NCBI GenBank assembly: GCA_963920765.1
Contig: OY987251.1
Span: forward strand, 1,552,501-1,616,500
Direction: 5' to 3'
DNA: 64,000 bases
Origin: Ulota crispa
Lineage: Eukaryota; Streptophyta; Bryopsida; Orthotrichales; Orthotrichaceae
Part shown: one piece after another, positions 46,973-60,920 of the stretch
How the letters are laid out: every line of letters begins with the position of its first letter
Position numbering within the stretch: the stretch's first letter is position 1
The notes under the pieces: model-generated
Databases searched by the model: none
Seen by the model: the letters and a program-made list of their open reading frames with translations, nothing else
Told to the model about the DNA's origin: nothing
Made by a program: the position numbers and the translations under genes

Positions 46973-49900
46973 TTAGATGGTCGGCAAAATGCACTTGTAG
47001 TGCTGTTTGGGATGAGCTTGCAGGGCCAAGCGCAGAGCGGTCTGCACGCCCACGCCCTGGCGGAAGACGGCGTCATAGATCACACCAACAAAAGCTGCCA
47101 AGTCCCTCTCTTCAACCTCTTGCCGTTCCATGTGCTTCTCCGTCCTCTCGAAATCGCTGTCCTCCCAGTCACTCTCCGGGCTGCTGCTGCTGCTGCTCTC
47201 TTCGGTATCCCCGTCTTCGTCTTCCTCCCCAATCACGAAGCGTGCTGCATCATGCGACTCCCCCTCTGCGTGGCGTCGGCCTTCGGGGGTCATCCCATCC
47301 CCACCGTTTGCGACCTGCATGTCTGTCTCTACTGCCGACACAATTACCGCTTTCGCTCCGGCCTCCAAGAAGGCCTTCACCACCGCCGCTGGCGGCCCCT
47401 GCTTCCCCATGCACAAGACTAGACGATCTCGCCAGGCCCCAACCTGCGAAAGACCGCTCTCTATTAGTTAATACGTGAGTTGCGAACAAATCACCACATT
47501 GTAATACTCAACAAAAATGTCTTACTGTGCTCACCATCCAGCGCACATCCTCCGCGGTCAGGTGCACCGATGCCAGCGTTCTGCGAAACATGTAGGCGCC
47601 CACCTCCTGCCCATCTGCCAAGACCTGCCAAGAATTTCTTTCTTTCGACATCAGATAATGCAACGCTCTGGGGGTTCCTACGACAATCCTTGCATAGATA
47701 CGCTGCTGCTGCTGTAAAGACGTCATCAAAGCCTATTCCGCAAAAGCTCAAAGGAGCTTGCAGAGTGCAATTACTGCCAAAATATGATTATCTACACACG
47801 GCCACTTGCCATCACGTTTGCTCCCACCTTGAATTACCACACTTTGTAGGGTAGACTAATGCGTCCAGGGCTTGAGAGGTCAGGCAGGCCCACCTGAGTA
47901 TGACGCCCCATGAAGCGATAAAGGGTTCCACTCATGCTGAACCTTGGGAACCCAGCGACAAGCTCGGCAAGATTTGAGACTCGGGGAAGTGGCACCCTTG
48001 CCTTGCCTGTGGAACCTAGCCGCATGCTTGTAATCGCATTCTGCAGAAACTCAGATGCTTTTTCTCCAGGTTCCGCTACTGCCAACAGGTCACTTCGCCA
48101 GCTGCTCGGAAGTGGAACACGTTGTGTTTAACGAACCAATGTCAAATACAAGCACCGCTATTCAGATCACTAGTTTTCAACAAGAAATGAAGCTATCGAG
48201 TATAGAAATTTGTCCTGACGCTCTATCGGCCTCCCTACAAATTGTGAACTTCCGAAGTAACGTTGAAAAGATAAAGCTCCAGGTGTTGCAGAGTATGGAA
48301 CAAAACTGCACGTACATGAATATTGAAAACAATGAATGACAGCTCAGATAAGGGAGAGACAGGAAACACCTTAGAATCATGCCAGTTACGTCACTGTGAA
48401 GCGCAAGATGAACAACGCCCACTTGAGCAGAGCCATGAAGCTTTTCTTGCAGCGCCAAGACTGGTGGAGCAAGTTGACGAGGGCCTAGAGGTGGTGAAGG
48501 TGAGTGGCTGCCCTTCATGAAGCTATGATCGAGGCTAAGGGGTGGCATTGCATCGTTGTGTTTGAAGGAATTCAGTCCCGGCTCTGCACTGTGTAGCCCA
48601 GGACTCCGTGGACCCAGTAATGGCGATGCAAATGGTGATTTGGAGGTTTGTGGTACAGAGATCGGCGGAGGGTCATTTTGATAACTGAACAACTCTAATT
48701 TGAGACCATGGCGTGCACAGAAGGCCTCCACGATGCGGCCGTGTCGCCATGGCTTCACAAGCTCAGGGCTCCGACACCCTTCAACGAGAAGAATTCTTCG
48801 TCTCAGTCCAATGCCTGCGACAATCAATTCATCTCCTGCCAGCACCCCCCCCCCGCAGAGACTTGTCAGATCCAAGTCCCACAAGTGCAAGCGCCAGAGA
48901 TAAGTATTTTTAAACATCGTCTCTAGAATATTCGTGTTTGGGAGATTGAGTTATAGAAGAGCTCAGAACGTCTCATTTCAAAAATATAAGAATGGGCGAA
49001 CCACAATGACTTTCAACGACATTACTCAGGAGAAAGTTCAGTGGAATGTTTGATAAGGTTTTGGAGGGTGCTTCACAAAACCTCTCATGAACGAACATAA
49101 TGCTCCAGAAGATGGCGTAACGCAAGATTGACTTTCACCTTCACCATTACAAAGTGAAAGAAAGTTGGCGAACTCTTGAATTATAACACAACATACCTTT
49201 TCCAAACTGTGAGCCTCTGGGCCCACCCCGTAAAGCGCGAGCTTTGTCAAGCCAGAGGTCTTCTTCTTGTGAAGGTGGTGCAATAGCACTGCAAGCAGCC
49301 TCAAATACGGCAGCATTTGCATCCACATATTCTTGAGTGGCAGCTTCCAACTTTGACCACGCGACCGGATCCGTCTCATCCAACTCCATATCGCACCTTT
49401 CGTTAACTGTGTCCAACGAACAACAGCAAAGATGCTTACAGTGCCTTTTCGAGGGATGCATGTTTCAGTGGTATGTGCCAATCTATGCACAACTGTCGCT
49501 CTATGTTACATAACAGGTTTCCATGGAGTTAGAGCTGATCCAGATGACCTCCAATCCCAAGAGAATCAACGAATGTGATACTTTGACCAATAAAGTAGCT
49601 AAAACGGGTAGTGTTCTCTTACTCGGATTAAAGCGGTAATACTGCAGGTTTGGAAGCATAGGAAGAAGAGTATCCAAAGCTTCTTCCACTCTCTCAACAG
49701 AGCAGGCACTCTCAATCAGTACCTGACCAGTGTCAAGATACCGCCATCCTCCTTTGCCCCGAGCCTACAATGGCCACAAAAGAAAAGGTACTATTTGATA
49801 CATTGAGCCAGCCGAGTAGCCATGGAAGAGGATGTTTGTATGACACAAGAAACAATTGGGATGCTGACATGATCTCATGAACGCGAAAGCTGAGTACAGT

Positions 49901-52900
49901 AACATACCTTAGTAGGCACATTGCCGCACCCAAGAGAGACAAGGCAATCGATTGGAGTGTCTGGCCATATGAGCTGTGCTTCACGTATGGCAATAATGGT
50001 TGGATTATTGGCGACAATTGCACCATCCTGCCACCGATTAGACTCTGCAAACGCTCAAAACGGACATATTGAGACCTCAGTACCCATGGTTCTCATAATC
50101 ACAACTGACAAAATGGATGCGTACGTGTAAAGAGTTGCTACTTTCGAAAGCGACGTACCTTGTGAGAAGTCATCGAGATAATAGGGAGCTGCAGATGAGG
50201 CACGGATGGCTTCCCAAATTTGGTGCTTACAGCTGCCTATGAAAGCACTTCTTCGTGGTCCGACTTGAGTGGTCAATGGAGAGGCAGTGGCAGGAGTTCC
50301 AGACACTGAGGCGGCTGGCCCGTCGTTGGTCCAGGGTGCAGTCTCAGGTGTTCCTGGAGGATACTACAGCCACCAAAGCAGTCATCATTCAGACTAGCTA
50401 CTCATGGCAACACTAGAACCGAAAAAAGACACAGAAAGCATTACAACAGAAGCCAGAGTTATGCAATGACCACTTTATGAAAACGAGCTCAGAGACAGTG
50501 TGTGTGGCAAAATCACATACCTGGTAGTTGCGAAACACAAACGGTTGTGCAGGAGTAACACTGACGAGAGCAGAAACAACAAAAACTTTAGGGACTCCCT
50601 TCACTGCAGACTCAACTAAAAGGTCCCCCTCTTCATCTGCGCACATCTCTTTCAGCAAATGCTCAAACTGCTCCGCATTGTGCTGGTTATCAAGTCCCAC
50701 AACAACGTCCAATTGTTACATTCCTCAATCTCGCTTTGAACATTACAGAGCTTATAACATGTCAAACCAGAAAGCAGAAAAACCAAGTGAGGAGTCGAGT
50801 AGAAAGATGTAAAGATGGTGCAAACGTATCAACAAAAATATCACAAAGACTTGATGGAAAGCATTAATTGTCTTCCCTTTGGATGAGAAGTTGAAACAAG
50901 CTGCTCATAAAAAGTTAACCAATACCTTCGAACCATGGACCACGACTCGAAAATTTTGCGACGAACTTTTGTAGACCTGATCGATCTTTTCACGCCATGT
51001 GGCTGCTTCGTTGTCTTTTGGAATTGGCTCGGCAAACACAAGCTTTCCTACATCCAACATAACTTATGCTATCATAATTGATATGATTCATCACGCAGCT
51101 ACAAACCATGAACCCCACGGAAGAACAGATAAGTTGCATCGGATGGAAGTGGAAGGTACTGCAGGTACTCTCGCTTGAAAACGTGAACAGGAGAATGCTC
51201 AACTGACATAACAACTGAAAATCAGCCACAAGGTATCAAATGAAGCACAAAAAGACTAAAGAGTACTCTAAAACTGTATGTTCACTCACCGAGTGACTTG
51301 TATATGTCTTCACACTGATCAAGGTCCATAAGCTTGATACCCAAAGCCACAGCAAGCATGCCACCAGTAGATGTCCCACAGATAAGATCAAACATCTCAT
51401 GAATACGTCGACCTGTTCCCCGCTCAATATTTCTGAGCATCTGTACAGTTGCCATTCCCCTCATACCTCCACCGTCCATAGATAAAATGCGCAACCCTCT
51501 TTTGGAGACTAGCCGACCATGTACTGCCCGCCGCAGATATTCATTTTCACCTGAATACAAACAGAGAGAACAAACCTTGACCTTACTAAACCTATTATGC
51601 ATTCTCTGCCATACAGTGAGCACTACTGACAAGATTTGACCTGCACTGCACAAAATAGTACTAAATCTATCTCAAAATGGTTGAAAGAAAAGTAAATGGA
51701 AGATGAACAAAATAACGCTGTTGCAATCTCAACAATTGTATCACAACCGGTGAGCTCATAAGGATACGCCTTTCTACAAGTAATCGTAAATGTTGTACCT
51801 AAGATGGCCAATGCTCGAGCAGCAGCTTTACAGACTGTCGCATTGGTACCAGATGCTTGACGTAAGAGGAGGTCTCTCAAACTTTCAGATGCAACTAAGG
51901 TGCGTCGGTTCTCCCAACAAAATGCAAGATTGCCTACAGTTAATAGGGCATGCCGCTGCACCTGCTTGTCCAATACACTTCACAAGAGTTACATGATTTG
52001 TCACGGCTTGATGACCTGCGGTAGAGATTTCTTCTACGCGCTACAGTCCATACATTGAGTGCCCCTAGAAAGAGACTATTTTTCAGAGCACGTTTAACGA
52101 TATCTAGAAAAGGAGTCAATGAATGATAGGAACAATCGCATATAAATCAAAGAATGCACTCGTCCGAATTGAAAATTCACAAACCTCAATGCTTCGATGG
52201 ACACACAGAATTTTAAGTCGCTTGAGTATCTCCTTTGTGAGGACTCGGGCTGCCACAGCATCAGAAGTAAAAGCCAAGTTCATAAGGACCTGTAAAACAG
52301 AAATAAGCAGTTCCTCTTCACTGCTTGTATTGCGTAACACCATCTCAATAGCCTGCACCAAATCAGCTCGCATTAAACGCACTCCTACTGCTCCATCCAC
52401 AGCCAGAGCAGCCAATGCTATGCACGCTTGGTCCACCTTCATCATGCAAAAACACCAGAAGACACATTGTCAGAAATCTGACTGCAATTTTGCATTAAAA
52501 CTTCATTTGAACACAACACGAGCTGTTATGTGCAATCTCAACTGCGGTACTTCATTGCAGTTGGGGTAAAGCTTAACCAACCACGTGAGAATTGTCACTT
52601 AGCATCATGCTAAGAAGTTGACGCAGCGCGCCCTCATCCTTGCCAATGACGGACCGGTTGCTATCGTCCTGCGCCATCTTTGCCAAAGCAGATGCCAGCA
52701 ACGGATGTTGGCAAGACGAGAACCGAAATATGAGTGCAAAAAACACACTCAGCTTGTGTTTTGATGCAACAAAATAGGAAGCTGTTTCTGCCTGCAGCAA
52801 GATTGGAATGAATCACACGACTAATATTCCAGTCATTAAAGTCAAATTTCATGAACAATAGATGCAACTGTCGATACAGAAGATAATTTTTCCACTATAG

Positions 52901-54752
52901 GTCAATATCGCCAAAGAGGGTCAAATTTGATTTCCGTGCTTCCAGGTGGAGGGTGTCATGCCGGCAACACAAAACCATCTTACACTCTTCCGCTCTCTAA
53001 CCACACCCAATGTAAGATTTGTCACTGGGGTAGAGTTAGAAAACTAGATTATTTTGACCAAGATGCAATCGGACGCCTCACTCTTCCAAATTGCTGACTG
53101 TGACCCAAAACCTAAAAGCTGAAGACTAAGCTGTAAGAAAATCATACCTCAATGTCCACCTTGATAGTAGAAAGAGCTTGATCACCCTCGATGCGGACAT
53201 TGGCAAGTGACAAATGACGCAAGTTGGTGCACGGGATTATTTCTGGCAAAAACTCTAGAGGGTTGCCGAAAAGCCGTAATATTCGTAACTTTGACATGGC
53301 TCTGGTAATACAGCCACCACCAAATTAGGTCCTCCATCAACATCAATACTGTTCACATCTACTCTATGTGAAATTCCACAAACCTGGGAGTATCTGTAAA
53401 TCATTCACACTTGCTCCGTTCGGCCATGCCAAAGTCTGAAACTCGTGGCCAAAGCTACTGTGAGTGACAAGCACGCTGTGCAGGTAATCGAGTACGAAGT
53501 GTGCTTGTACTTACCTGAAATCTAACAATGGGCGCACAAGCTTGTTGTGCTCAAGTGAAAGCTCCACCAAATCGATGCATTGCCGAAGCTCGGCTGCAAC
53601 ACATTATCCAGTGAGATCGGCCGCCAGAGAACCTACCATACAAGGAATAAAACTGATTTGCAAGTCAAAAGTGATGAAGAGAAGAGGAGGGTCAGGGCAC
53701 TGCAGAACACCTGGAACCGATACAAGTGCATTATGGTCACACTGAAGCACTTGAAGCCGGGTGAGGTGACCCACTTCAGAAGGCAAGAGTGTGATCTTGT
53801 TATTGTCCAGGTAAAGTTTTTCCAGCAACGGTAGCTTCATCAATTCCGAAGGCACAGTCTGCAGGTTGAGAATCACAAGTACGTCATGAGCAATATGCTG
53901 GCGGTCATGAGAGGTATGATAGTTATTTCAATTTTGAGCGACTCCAATCGCGCAAGGACTGATTCGAGCTGGCAGGCAAGGGATTTGAATTTAAGGCTTA
54001 CATCGATTGAGAGTCTGTCAGTAATGCACCTGCAGCTAAAAATGAGAAACTCAATGCTCCGAGGCGTATAAGAAACATTTCATTAAGTTGCATAGGCACG
54101 AAACTATATCGTGTCGGCGTAACCGTGGCAAACAACTAATGTGACGAGAAGAAAAGAGCACGTATGGAGGAAGGCTTACAGTGAGGAAACAATTAGACAG
54201 GTTGAGGATGGAAATTGATCGATAGTTCTGGCTGTAGCCTAAAAGCTCCGCAGAAACGGTCGATTTGGCGATTCGCTCAAGTAAGGCCGGGACAAGCACG
54301 CGGGTCAGCACACCCAGGCCATCGACAGAGGGGCCTGAACCCACAGTTCTCGATAACGATACGACTCGGAGCAGCTCCCGCCGTTTGTGGACCTCCATGT
54401 GGACTTGGATCATTCGGTCGCCTTCATTTTCAATGCCAAGGTGCGGGAATTCAGATATCCCGTCTGCAGGTGGGGCCACTGCAAGAACAACCTGGATTTC
54501 GTCCTGCGGAGACGGTAACGTTACCATAATCTGAGATTGAAGCTTCAGCACCACTTGATCTTCATCATCGCCAGCGGACCAATCAAGCTGAACCCGAAAT
54601 CGGCACGAAGAGAGGAGATCGCTGCCGATGTCTGACTTCAAGGGATGCCCATCCTGAAGAACCTCCCGACTGGGAGATTGGACTTGATCCCCATATCCGA
54701 GAGTCAGGTGGAACGCATCCACCTGCCGCTTCCAGCCTGTCACCCACGACAT
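46973..54752 (-). CDS. PLA1: Phospholipase A I: LRR, armadillo and patatin domains
   Basis: Orthologue of Arabidopsis PLA I (At1g61850), a patatin-related lipid acyl hydrolase of membrane glycerolipids linked to basal jasmonate. Eighteen exons: 54180-54752, 53711-53858, 53515-53593, 53148-53301, 52582-52791, 52185-52436, 51799-51961, 51290-51550, 50926-51047, 50521-50682, 50159-50363, 49908-50044, 49623-49764, 49197-49406, 48370-48922, 47894-48104, 47535-47624 and 46973-47443. They give 1380 residues in frame; the Arabidopsis protein is about 1310. The start MSWVTGWKRQVDAFHLTL fits the family. Leucine-rich repeats occupy about 180-320, for example LEKLYLDNNKITLLPSEV. Armadillo-like helices follow to about 526. 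The patatin domain has DGGGMRG at 552-558, GTSTG with nucleophile Ser587 and catalytic Asp783 in DGA. The long C-terminal region carries an acidic EEDEDGDTEE run and SDWEDSDFE. All catalytic residues are present, so it should be active. The left edge of exon 15 is the least certain. Confidence 0.96.
48845..48854. repeat. Ten-cytosine run inside coding exon 15 of PLA1
   Basis: The run reads as ten G on the coding strand and encodes Gly-Gly-Gly-Val after Cys. The frame is correct with ten bases; any other count not differing by a multiple of three would break the gene. Confidence 0.85.
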
Positions 54753-57235
54753 GATGCTGATGCTGTGAATCTCCCTGCACGAGGACTACATCCAGATTGC
54801 GACCTCCCTCTCTCTCTCTGCTCCCTCGCCTTGCCTTGCCTTGCCTTGCGACGACGCCGAGCGGGACCAAGCAAGACCAGAGAAAGTGCAATCAGGGGCC
54901 GATCTTTTGAAGGAAGGAACTTCGACTTCAATTATTTCTTGGTTGTGTACAAGAATCGCTTCTCCGAATCTATATCCCTTCTTAATTCATTCCTCTACCC
55001 TGGCACCCGCACCAAGCCAAAATTCACCAAAACATTCAGCCTAACCAAATTATGACTGAAGAAACAAGCCAACAGCAATCAGTTCCGCGTTGACTCTACG
55101 CCTCCAATTACAATGCTAAGTCCCCCGACCAAATTTAGTCTTCACGATGCTCCGACCATCATCCTTTCAACTTTCGCAACGCCCACGCCCAACCCTAAGT
55201 TTCCACTTATGTCGAAATCTTATAACAAGAAGAAAAAAGGGAGAGCCACCGAAACTGCAGATAGCGAATTCTTCCAGATCGCTCACTTGCTCGCAAATAG
55301 CTCTTGACCGCTAACATGCAATATGAGAAGTCAAAGAAATTCAATCACTCAACTCCCAAATAATGCAAAAGTCCTTAACCTTGCTCGGCGTATCGGTCTA
55401 CAGAAAACTGGGGCATGCACCAAATGTGAAAAAAGAGCAACAATAAACTCGGAGCGCACGACGACCCGGTGTAAGAAGGGAAAAAAAACATACAGATTAA
55501 AGAAGCACTTGCACAGGCAAAGCATCAGAGAGGAAAGGGAAGGAGTGTACCAGCACAGTGAGTGAGAGCATGGTGAATAATACCCCGCGAGGATCGAGCT
55601 TCCCTCGCAACTTTGCGAGGCAAGCAAACAGAAATACTTGATTGCTTTGCGGCAATCAAACGATTGTCTGTCAGTAGACACCACACCACGGCAACCCTCT
55701 CTCTCAGGCCAAAATTCGGACTTCCATGAAGTTATTCCGTCTCACCTCCAAGACGTGAACCATCGTCGACAACTCCCTCGCTCAAATTCAACCCAGTAAC
55801 AGAGGATGCTAGCCAGCATTATGCATTTTACATCGACTTCAACCAGATTGTAATTTCAGCAGTTGAACTATAATATGAATTACCACGAGCCTGATTGTGT
55901 GATTGCCGCCACAACGGAAGGAGCTAGTGCACACTCCACCTACCTTAGCTTAGCTTCCTGCCTGCCACGCCGCAAACAGAGCAAAACGAACCACTAGGGA
56001 GTTTCAACACAGAGTTGCCAAATGGTCCCACATAATTGGATTTCGATCATTCAAATCCTGTCTGCTTGGCGGTCTGGCTGTCTGTCTGTCTAGCTGGCTG
56101 TTTGTCTGTAGGTCCATCCGTCCGTCTGCGCGCACCTGCGAGTTCCTCCGATGCACGCGAGCGAAGGCAGGCTGACAACGACCAGGACACCACAGCCCTT
56201 CGCCAGTAAACATGAATCCACAATTCAGCTTGCGTAACTCTTCCAAAAACCGTATCCTACCACCAACAGTCTTGGACAGATTCCGGAACTACACAATTCA
56301 CCCAATGCACAGCCATGAGTGCATATTGGTCGTGATCGGTCTCATTCTGCGGGGAGATATTCATGGCTTCTACTGCCGCTGTCAACCCAACCCCAATCGA
56401 TGAAGGTCAACTGCTTGCTTGCTTGCAACGGAGGGATCCCAACCAGCTGGCTAGCTATTGTGCCCTAAATTGTGGATTTTGGAGGGCGCCCTGCATCAAG
56501 CCTGCGAACTAACTGGGAGCACAAAGAGCTGCTGCTGCTGCAGCATCAAACAAAAACGAATTGCTAAAAGGAAGAGATTGCGTGAATACCTGGAAATGCG
56601 AGCGCGCGAGCGCAAGCATTGCTGCGTCCAGACTAATTGACCGAGATGCATGCCTCGATCCGATGGATCGGCAAAAGGGTCGCACTGGCCTGAAAAGAGA
56701 CGCAGAAAGGACAAGAAGGCGTGGTGATGGGGCCGGGCTGCGGGATGGGAGCGTGTCAAAGGGCTGGAGCCTGGAGGGAATTATCACGACGCCCAGAGAG
56801 ACCGAGCAAGAGCCCGTGCACAGGCGTCTTGACTCGCTGCTCCAACAGGAGCAGTAAGCTTAATAAGGGAGCAACGAAGGCGAGATAACGGTGTTGACAG
56901 AGTTTCGCTCATGGGCGCAATACTAGTCCATTGTCTCGAAAATTCAGACGACCTTTGGACGAGTGAGGACGAATGAGGACGAATGGGGACAGAACGTTGA
57001 CGGATATGTAAGAATGAGGACGAACGAGGTCGTGTTGTCGTTTAGAAAGTTCTTTTTCAGTAAAAGCATACCCCGCATGAGCAAAGAGGAGAAACCCTAT
57101 ACTGGTACCACCGATTTTTATTATTACGAGTATAGGTACCGTCGTACCAACAGAGGGAGCAGGAATGTCCTTGTGATAAGCAAAATTTGGGTTAGCAATC
57201 TTATTACAAAATGTGGTTAATTTAAAAATTTAAAA
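54753..57235. promoter_or_regulatory. 5' flank of PLA1 and adjoining intergenic DNA
   Basis: Immediately upstream of the PLA1 start the minus strand has GA-rich and AAGGC-repeat sequence (54800-54850, CCTTG repeats on the plus strand), typical of a leader. TCTG-type low complexity lies at about 56060-56130, a GCTGCTGCTG run at 56527-56542, and loose GAGGACGAAT repeats at 56959-57030. Open frames at 55323-55684 and 56458-56857 show no recognisable domain. Medium GC down to about 57030 suggests untranslated or promoter DNA, possibly of a transcript I cannot define. Confidence 0.4.
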
Positions 57236-58150
57236 CATGAGCTATTGGTCAGCTCACAAATGTCAATAACTTGATTCAAAATAAAGTCTCAAATTAAACC
57301 ACTTTATGCATGTATCTCTTTCTTCCGTATAAAATGCCAAACATATCACTGAAAGTTGCATCATGACACTCTCTCTCAACCAATCTCTATTCTTGGTTGT
57401 GTATTATATTCTTACTTGTACTTTTCTATATATGGAAAAAGTTGTATTCTAATATTTATAACCATACTCAACCAAAAGTGCCTTGCATTCTTGTATGATT
57501 TGCTAATATCTTTTGAAATGACCCTAACATGGATTGTGACCAAAATCCAAAAACAAATAAGAATGTTACCTAACCACAAGAGCCAAACGTATAGTATAGA
57601 GTAAGTATTTCTACACGTTGCGATCATCATAATATTTCATTATTTCTACAAACATGTTCCATCAATGTTTTGGATTCCATTATCAACAAAAACTTGGTCA
57701 TGAATTTGGAATTGGTATGGCATTTCTAATAGTTGGAATTAATCATTTCATACAAAAATATCACAAAGAAAACTTATAAGATCTAGTATCTATATGACTA
57801 GGGATAAAGTAACAAACAAGCAAAAATTTACCAAAATGCACACAATTAATACCATTTGTTTATTCATTTGAAAGAATTATGGGAGTTACATGCATGTGCA
57901 AAAACAAAACCAATGGGCCAAAACATTAAAATACATTTAACACATACAAAATTAGATGACAAACATCAAAATTAGTTAATCTTTTTTGCTATGAGCATAA
58001 ATTGAATGTTCCATACATTTTATTTTTCATTCATAGCAAAATCCATATTCTGCTATTATAAATAGGTTTAGTGTTGTTCAACTCAATGATAATTATTCAC
58101 TAAAGAGGCATTAAACCAATGCCAAAATGATATTGAGATTCACATTGTGA
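57236..58150. other. AT-rich intergenic stretch
   Basis: No gene or repeat boundary is supported. Confidence 0.5.
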
Positions 58151-58157
58151 TTATTTT

Positions 58158-58593
58158 GGGAATTGATATGTGCACACCAAAGGGTTGATATATGCACACC
58201 GGAGGGTCAATATATGCACACTCCCTTGGGGGCAAATTTTAGATTTCTACCATAGAAAAGTTGAATTTAAGAATGTTGAATTCAAATTTGGACTTAGAGA
58301 TCATGATTTAGTCTAGAATCGTAAAAAAGGTTGCAATTGACTAATATCCAATGAAAAATCTTATTTTTTTTACAAACAAAAGTAAAACTAACACTTTTCC
58401 CCCTAGCTAAACTTTTTTATTGGGTGTTGTTCAATTGCAACCTTTCTTTGTGGTCCTAGACTAAAGCATGGTCCTTGAGTCCAAATCTGAATTCAAAGTT
58501 CTCAAATTCAGCTTTTTTATGGTAGAAATTTATCTACAATTTGCCCCAGGGGGGTGTGCAAATACCAACCCTGATGTGCACATATCAATTCCC
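58158..58593. mobile_element. Foldback element with 7-bp target duplication (family D)
   Basis: The ends are GGGAATTGATATGTGCACAC and the inverted counterpart ending GTGCACATATCAATTCCC. TTATTTT is repeated at 58151-58157 and 58594-58600. Most of the 436 bp forms two imperfect arms of about 200 bp: AAAAAAGGTTGCAATTGA pairs with TCAATTGCAACCTTTC. A related copy lies at 59751-60920. I cannot assign a superfamily. Confidence 0.72.
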
Positions 58594-58762
58594 TTATTTT
58601 TTAGTTTGCTTCTTATACATAAAACTCAACATTGAATAATATCCATATGTTATTTGCTTTGGTTCTTCTTAAACCAAAACATTGGTACATAATAATATTA
58701 CAATTGCAATGTTGGTATAGTATTTTCTTAAGATGGCACAATAACTTTGTAGAACTTTTTAA

Positions 58763-59660
58763 AACCCTAAAGCCTTGTTGTCCCCTCAAAGAACAAATGG
58801 GATTTTGGGCAAGTACCTACAACCTCAATTTTGTCTTGCCTTTTCAAAAGTTTTTTCAAAAATAGAAAAACACATGAGCTTTTGGTGAATATAATTTTGA
58901 TTCCAATCTATGCCTGAAGGCACAAAATAGCCCATATAAGCAAAAATTTATGGAGACTAGGCAGAAATTATTTTTTTACAACTTTTTTTATTAACTTATT
59001 TTTCTCATGGGTTATAGTATTTTCTACATCTAAGGCTTTGATTCATTCCATTTGGACCAGTTTTGAGAAAGTTATTTACAATCTTGATTTTTGGGCAATT
59101 TAAGCATTATCTTGAAAAAACTTGTAAACTTTATTTTGAATGCAAGTTTAACATTTTTTCAATTTTTTTTTGGGAAGGGTGGAGTTGTCTTTCTAGAACA
59201 ATCTCACCATTGGGATTATTGCGTTTCAACTCCATTGTAGGTTTATTAATAATTTAAGTTTTTGTTTAATCTCATACCTTCTTCTAGCTAATGTTTTTCA
59301 TAAGAATGAAAAATAAGTATTTTTTGTTTTGATTTTTTTCCAAAGATTCTCAACTCAATTTCCCAACATAAAAAAATAAACCTCAAAACTCTATAGTGCA
59401 AAAAAATTGAGTTAAAAATGTTCAAAATCAAACAATCTATTCAAGCAAGGTGCAATTTTTTTTGTTTTTTACACTTTAAACTTAAATAACTTGCAGTCTA
59501 TGCGGTTAAAGTTTTTGAATTATATTTTATACATTCTTGTACTAGTCTAGTACAAGATCCTACGATTAGAAGACCGATTTTCAACTTTTTTACCTCTTTG
59601 CCATAGAAAGGGCAATTTTGAGTGTCTTTTGACAAAGTAAAGGCCCCAAAGCTTTAGGGT
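58763..59660 (+). mobile_element. TTAA-class element (family C), diverged copy
   Basis: The element lies between TTAA at 58759-58762 and 59661-59664. Its ends are AACCCTAAAGCCTTG and, inverted, ACCCTAAAGCTTTGG. The interior near 58800 (GGGATTTTGGGCAAGTACCT) matches that near 2010. There is no coding capacity. Confidence 0.65.
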
Positions 59661-59750
59661 TTAACACCTAATTCAAAAGCTCTTATTGCCCTTGAACCAA
59701 TAAAAAGGAAATTTGTAAAGCTTAGTATATCATTCATAATTTTAAAAAAA

Positions 59751-60920
59751 GGAATTGATATGGGCACACTGTGGGTTGATATATGCACACCTGCCTAGAC
59801 ACATGCCCAAGGGTAAATTTTAGATATGAATAGTCGCAAGAAACACTTCACAATATTGTCTCAAACACCCCAATACAAGTAATACTAGGTAGTACTATGA
59901 GCTTTTGAAATAAAATTTTTAAGAATAAAATACAATATGGAAAATTTGTAGAGCACTTAAAATAGCATACTCATGAAAATTCAGACCTAGAAAAAATTTA
60001 TTCTAAAAGCTATGCACAAAAATAGAGGGCCAAAAATTACCAACAAAAAGACAGTTTCTTATTTGTTTTTTAGAAAATAGTAAAAAAATTCAAAAAAATA
60101 AAACAAAAAACAACCATTTTAAACCTCTTTGAGTAGCTTCACTTGGTGCAAGTGGTTTTTGTAGGAAGTTTTTTTAATTTCACCAACCATTTGAGAAAGG
60201 ATGCCCACTTTGAGGGTGTGTGCACGGCATGGAATTTAGAATTTTATGAAACCCTTCTACAAATCCATGTAATGCTTTATGATGAACAACTTTCCTGATT
60301 TGTGGCACAAGATTCGCTTTTTTGGACCCAAAATAGTACTAAAAACCCTGAAAATGGCCAAGGTAGACACCTATGCAGGGGCAGTTCAAAAATAGTAAAA
60401 TAGTTTTAAAAAAATGCAAAAATTTTAGAAGGTTTGTAACTATGACATGTACCTTCCCCTGAAATTTCAGCTCAAAAAGAACTTGCTGAGCAAAAGTTAC
60501 AAGCTAAAAAGCACCTGGAAGAGGTGAAGGGGACAAGAAATTGTACAAGTGTTTCTTGCAATCACCCATACATACCATCAAGAAGTTGAATTTGAGAATT
60601 TTAAATTCAAATTTGGACTCAAACAACTTGTTTTGGTCTAGAACTATAAAAAAGGTTGCAATTGAACAACACCCAATGAAAAAGCTTACCTTCTTTCACA
60701 AACAAAAGTAAAATTAATACTTTTCTCCCTAGCTAAGCTATTTCATTGGGAGATGTTTAATTGCAACCTTTTTTATGGTTCTAGACTAAATCAAGGTCTT
60801 TTTGTCCAAAACATACAAAAATCTCAAATTCAACTATTTGATAGTAGAAATCTAAAATTTACCCCTTGGAGGGTGTGCATATATCAACCCCCATGCCCCG
60901 GCGTGGCCATATCAATTCCC
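59751..60920. mobile_element. Foldback element (family D) enlarged by an internal insertion
   Basis: The ends are GGAATTGATATGGGCACAC and the inverted counterpart ending GGCCATATCAATTCCC. The outer parts match the 436-bp element at 58158-58593. About 730 bp in the middle (59834-60562) have no counterpart there and carry their own inverted ends. Flanking TTAAAAAA and TCAAAAAA may be a degraded target duplication. Confidence 0.65.
59834..60562. mobile_element. Nested element with CGCAAGAAACACTT-type ends
   Basis: The left end CGCAAGAAACACTTCACAAT is the imperfect inverted counterpart of the right end ATTGTACAAGTGTTTCTTGC. The segment interrupts the family D element. No clear target duplication or coding sequence was found, so the boundaries are approximate. 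Confidence 0.5.

Noticed and set aside
46894-47478. A 194-codon plus-strand frame rich in Pro, Ser, Arg and Leu
   Set aside because: It lies antisense to the last exon of PLA1, which has clear homology; the composition is that of a reverse-strand shadow.
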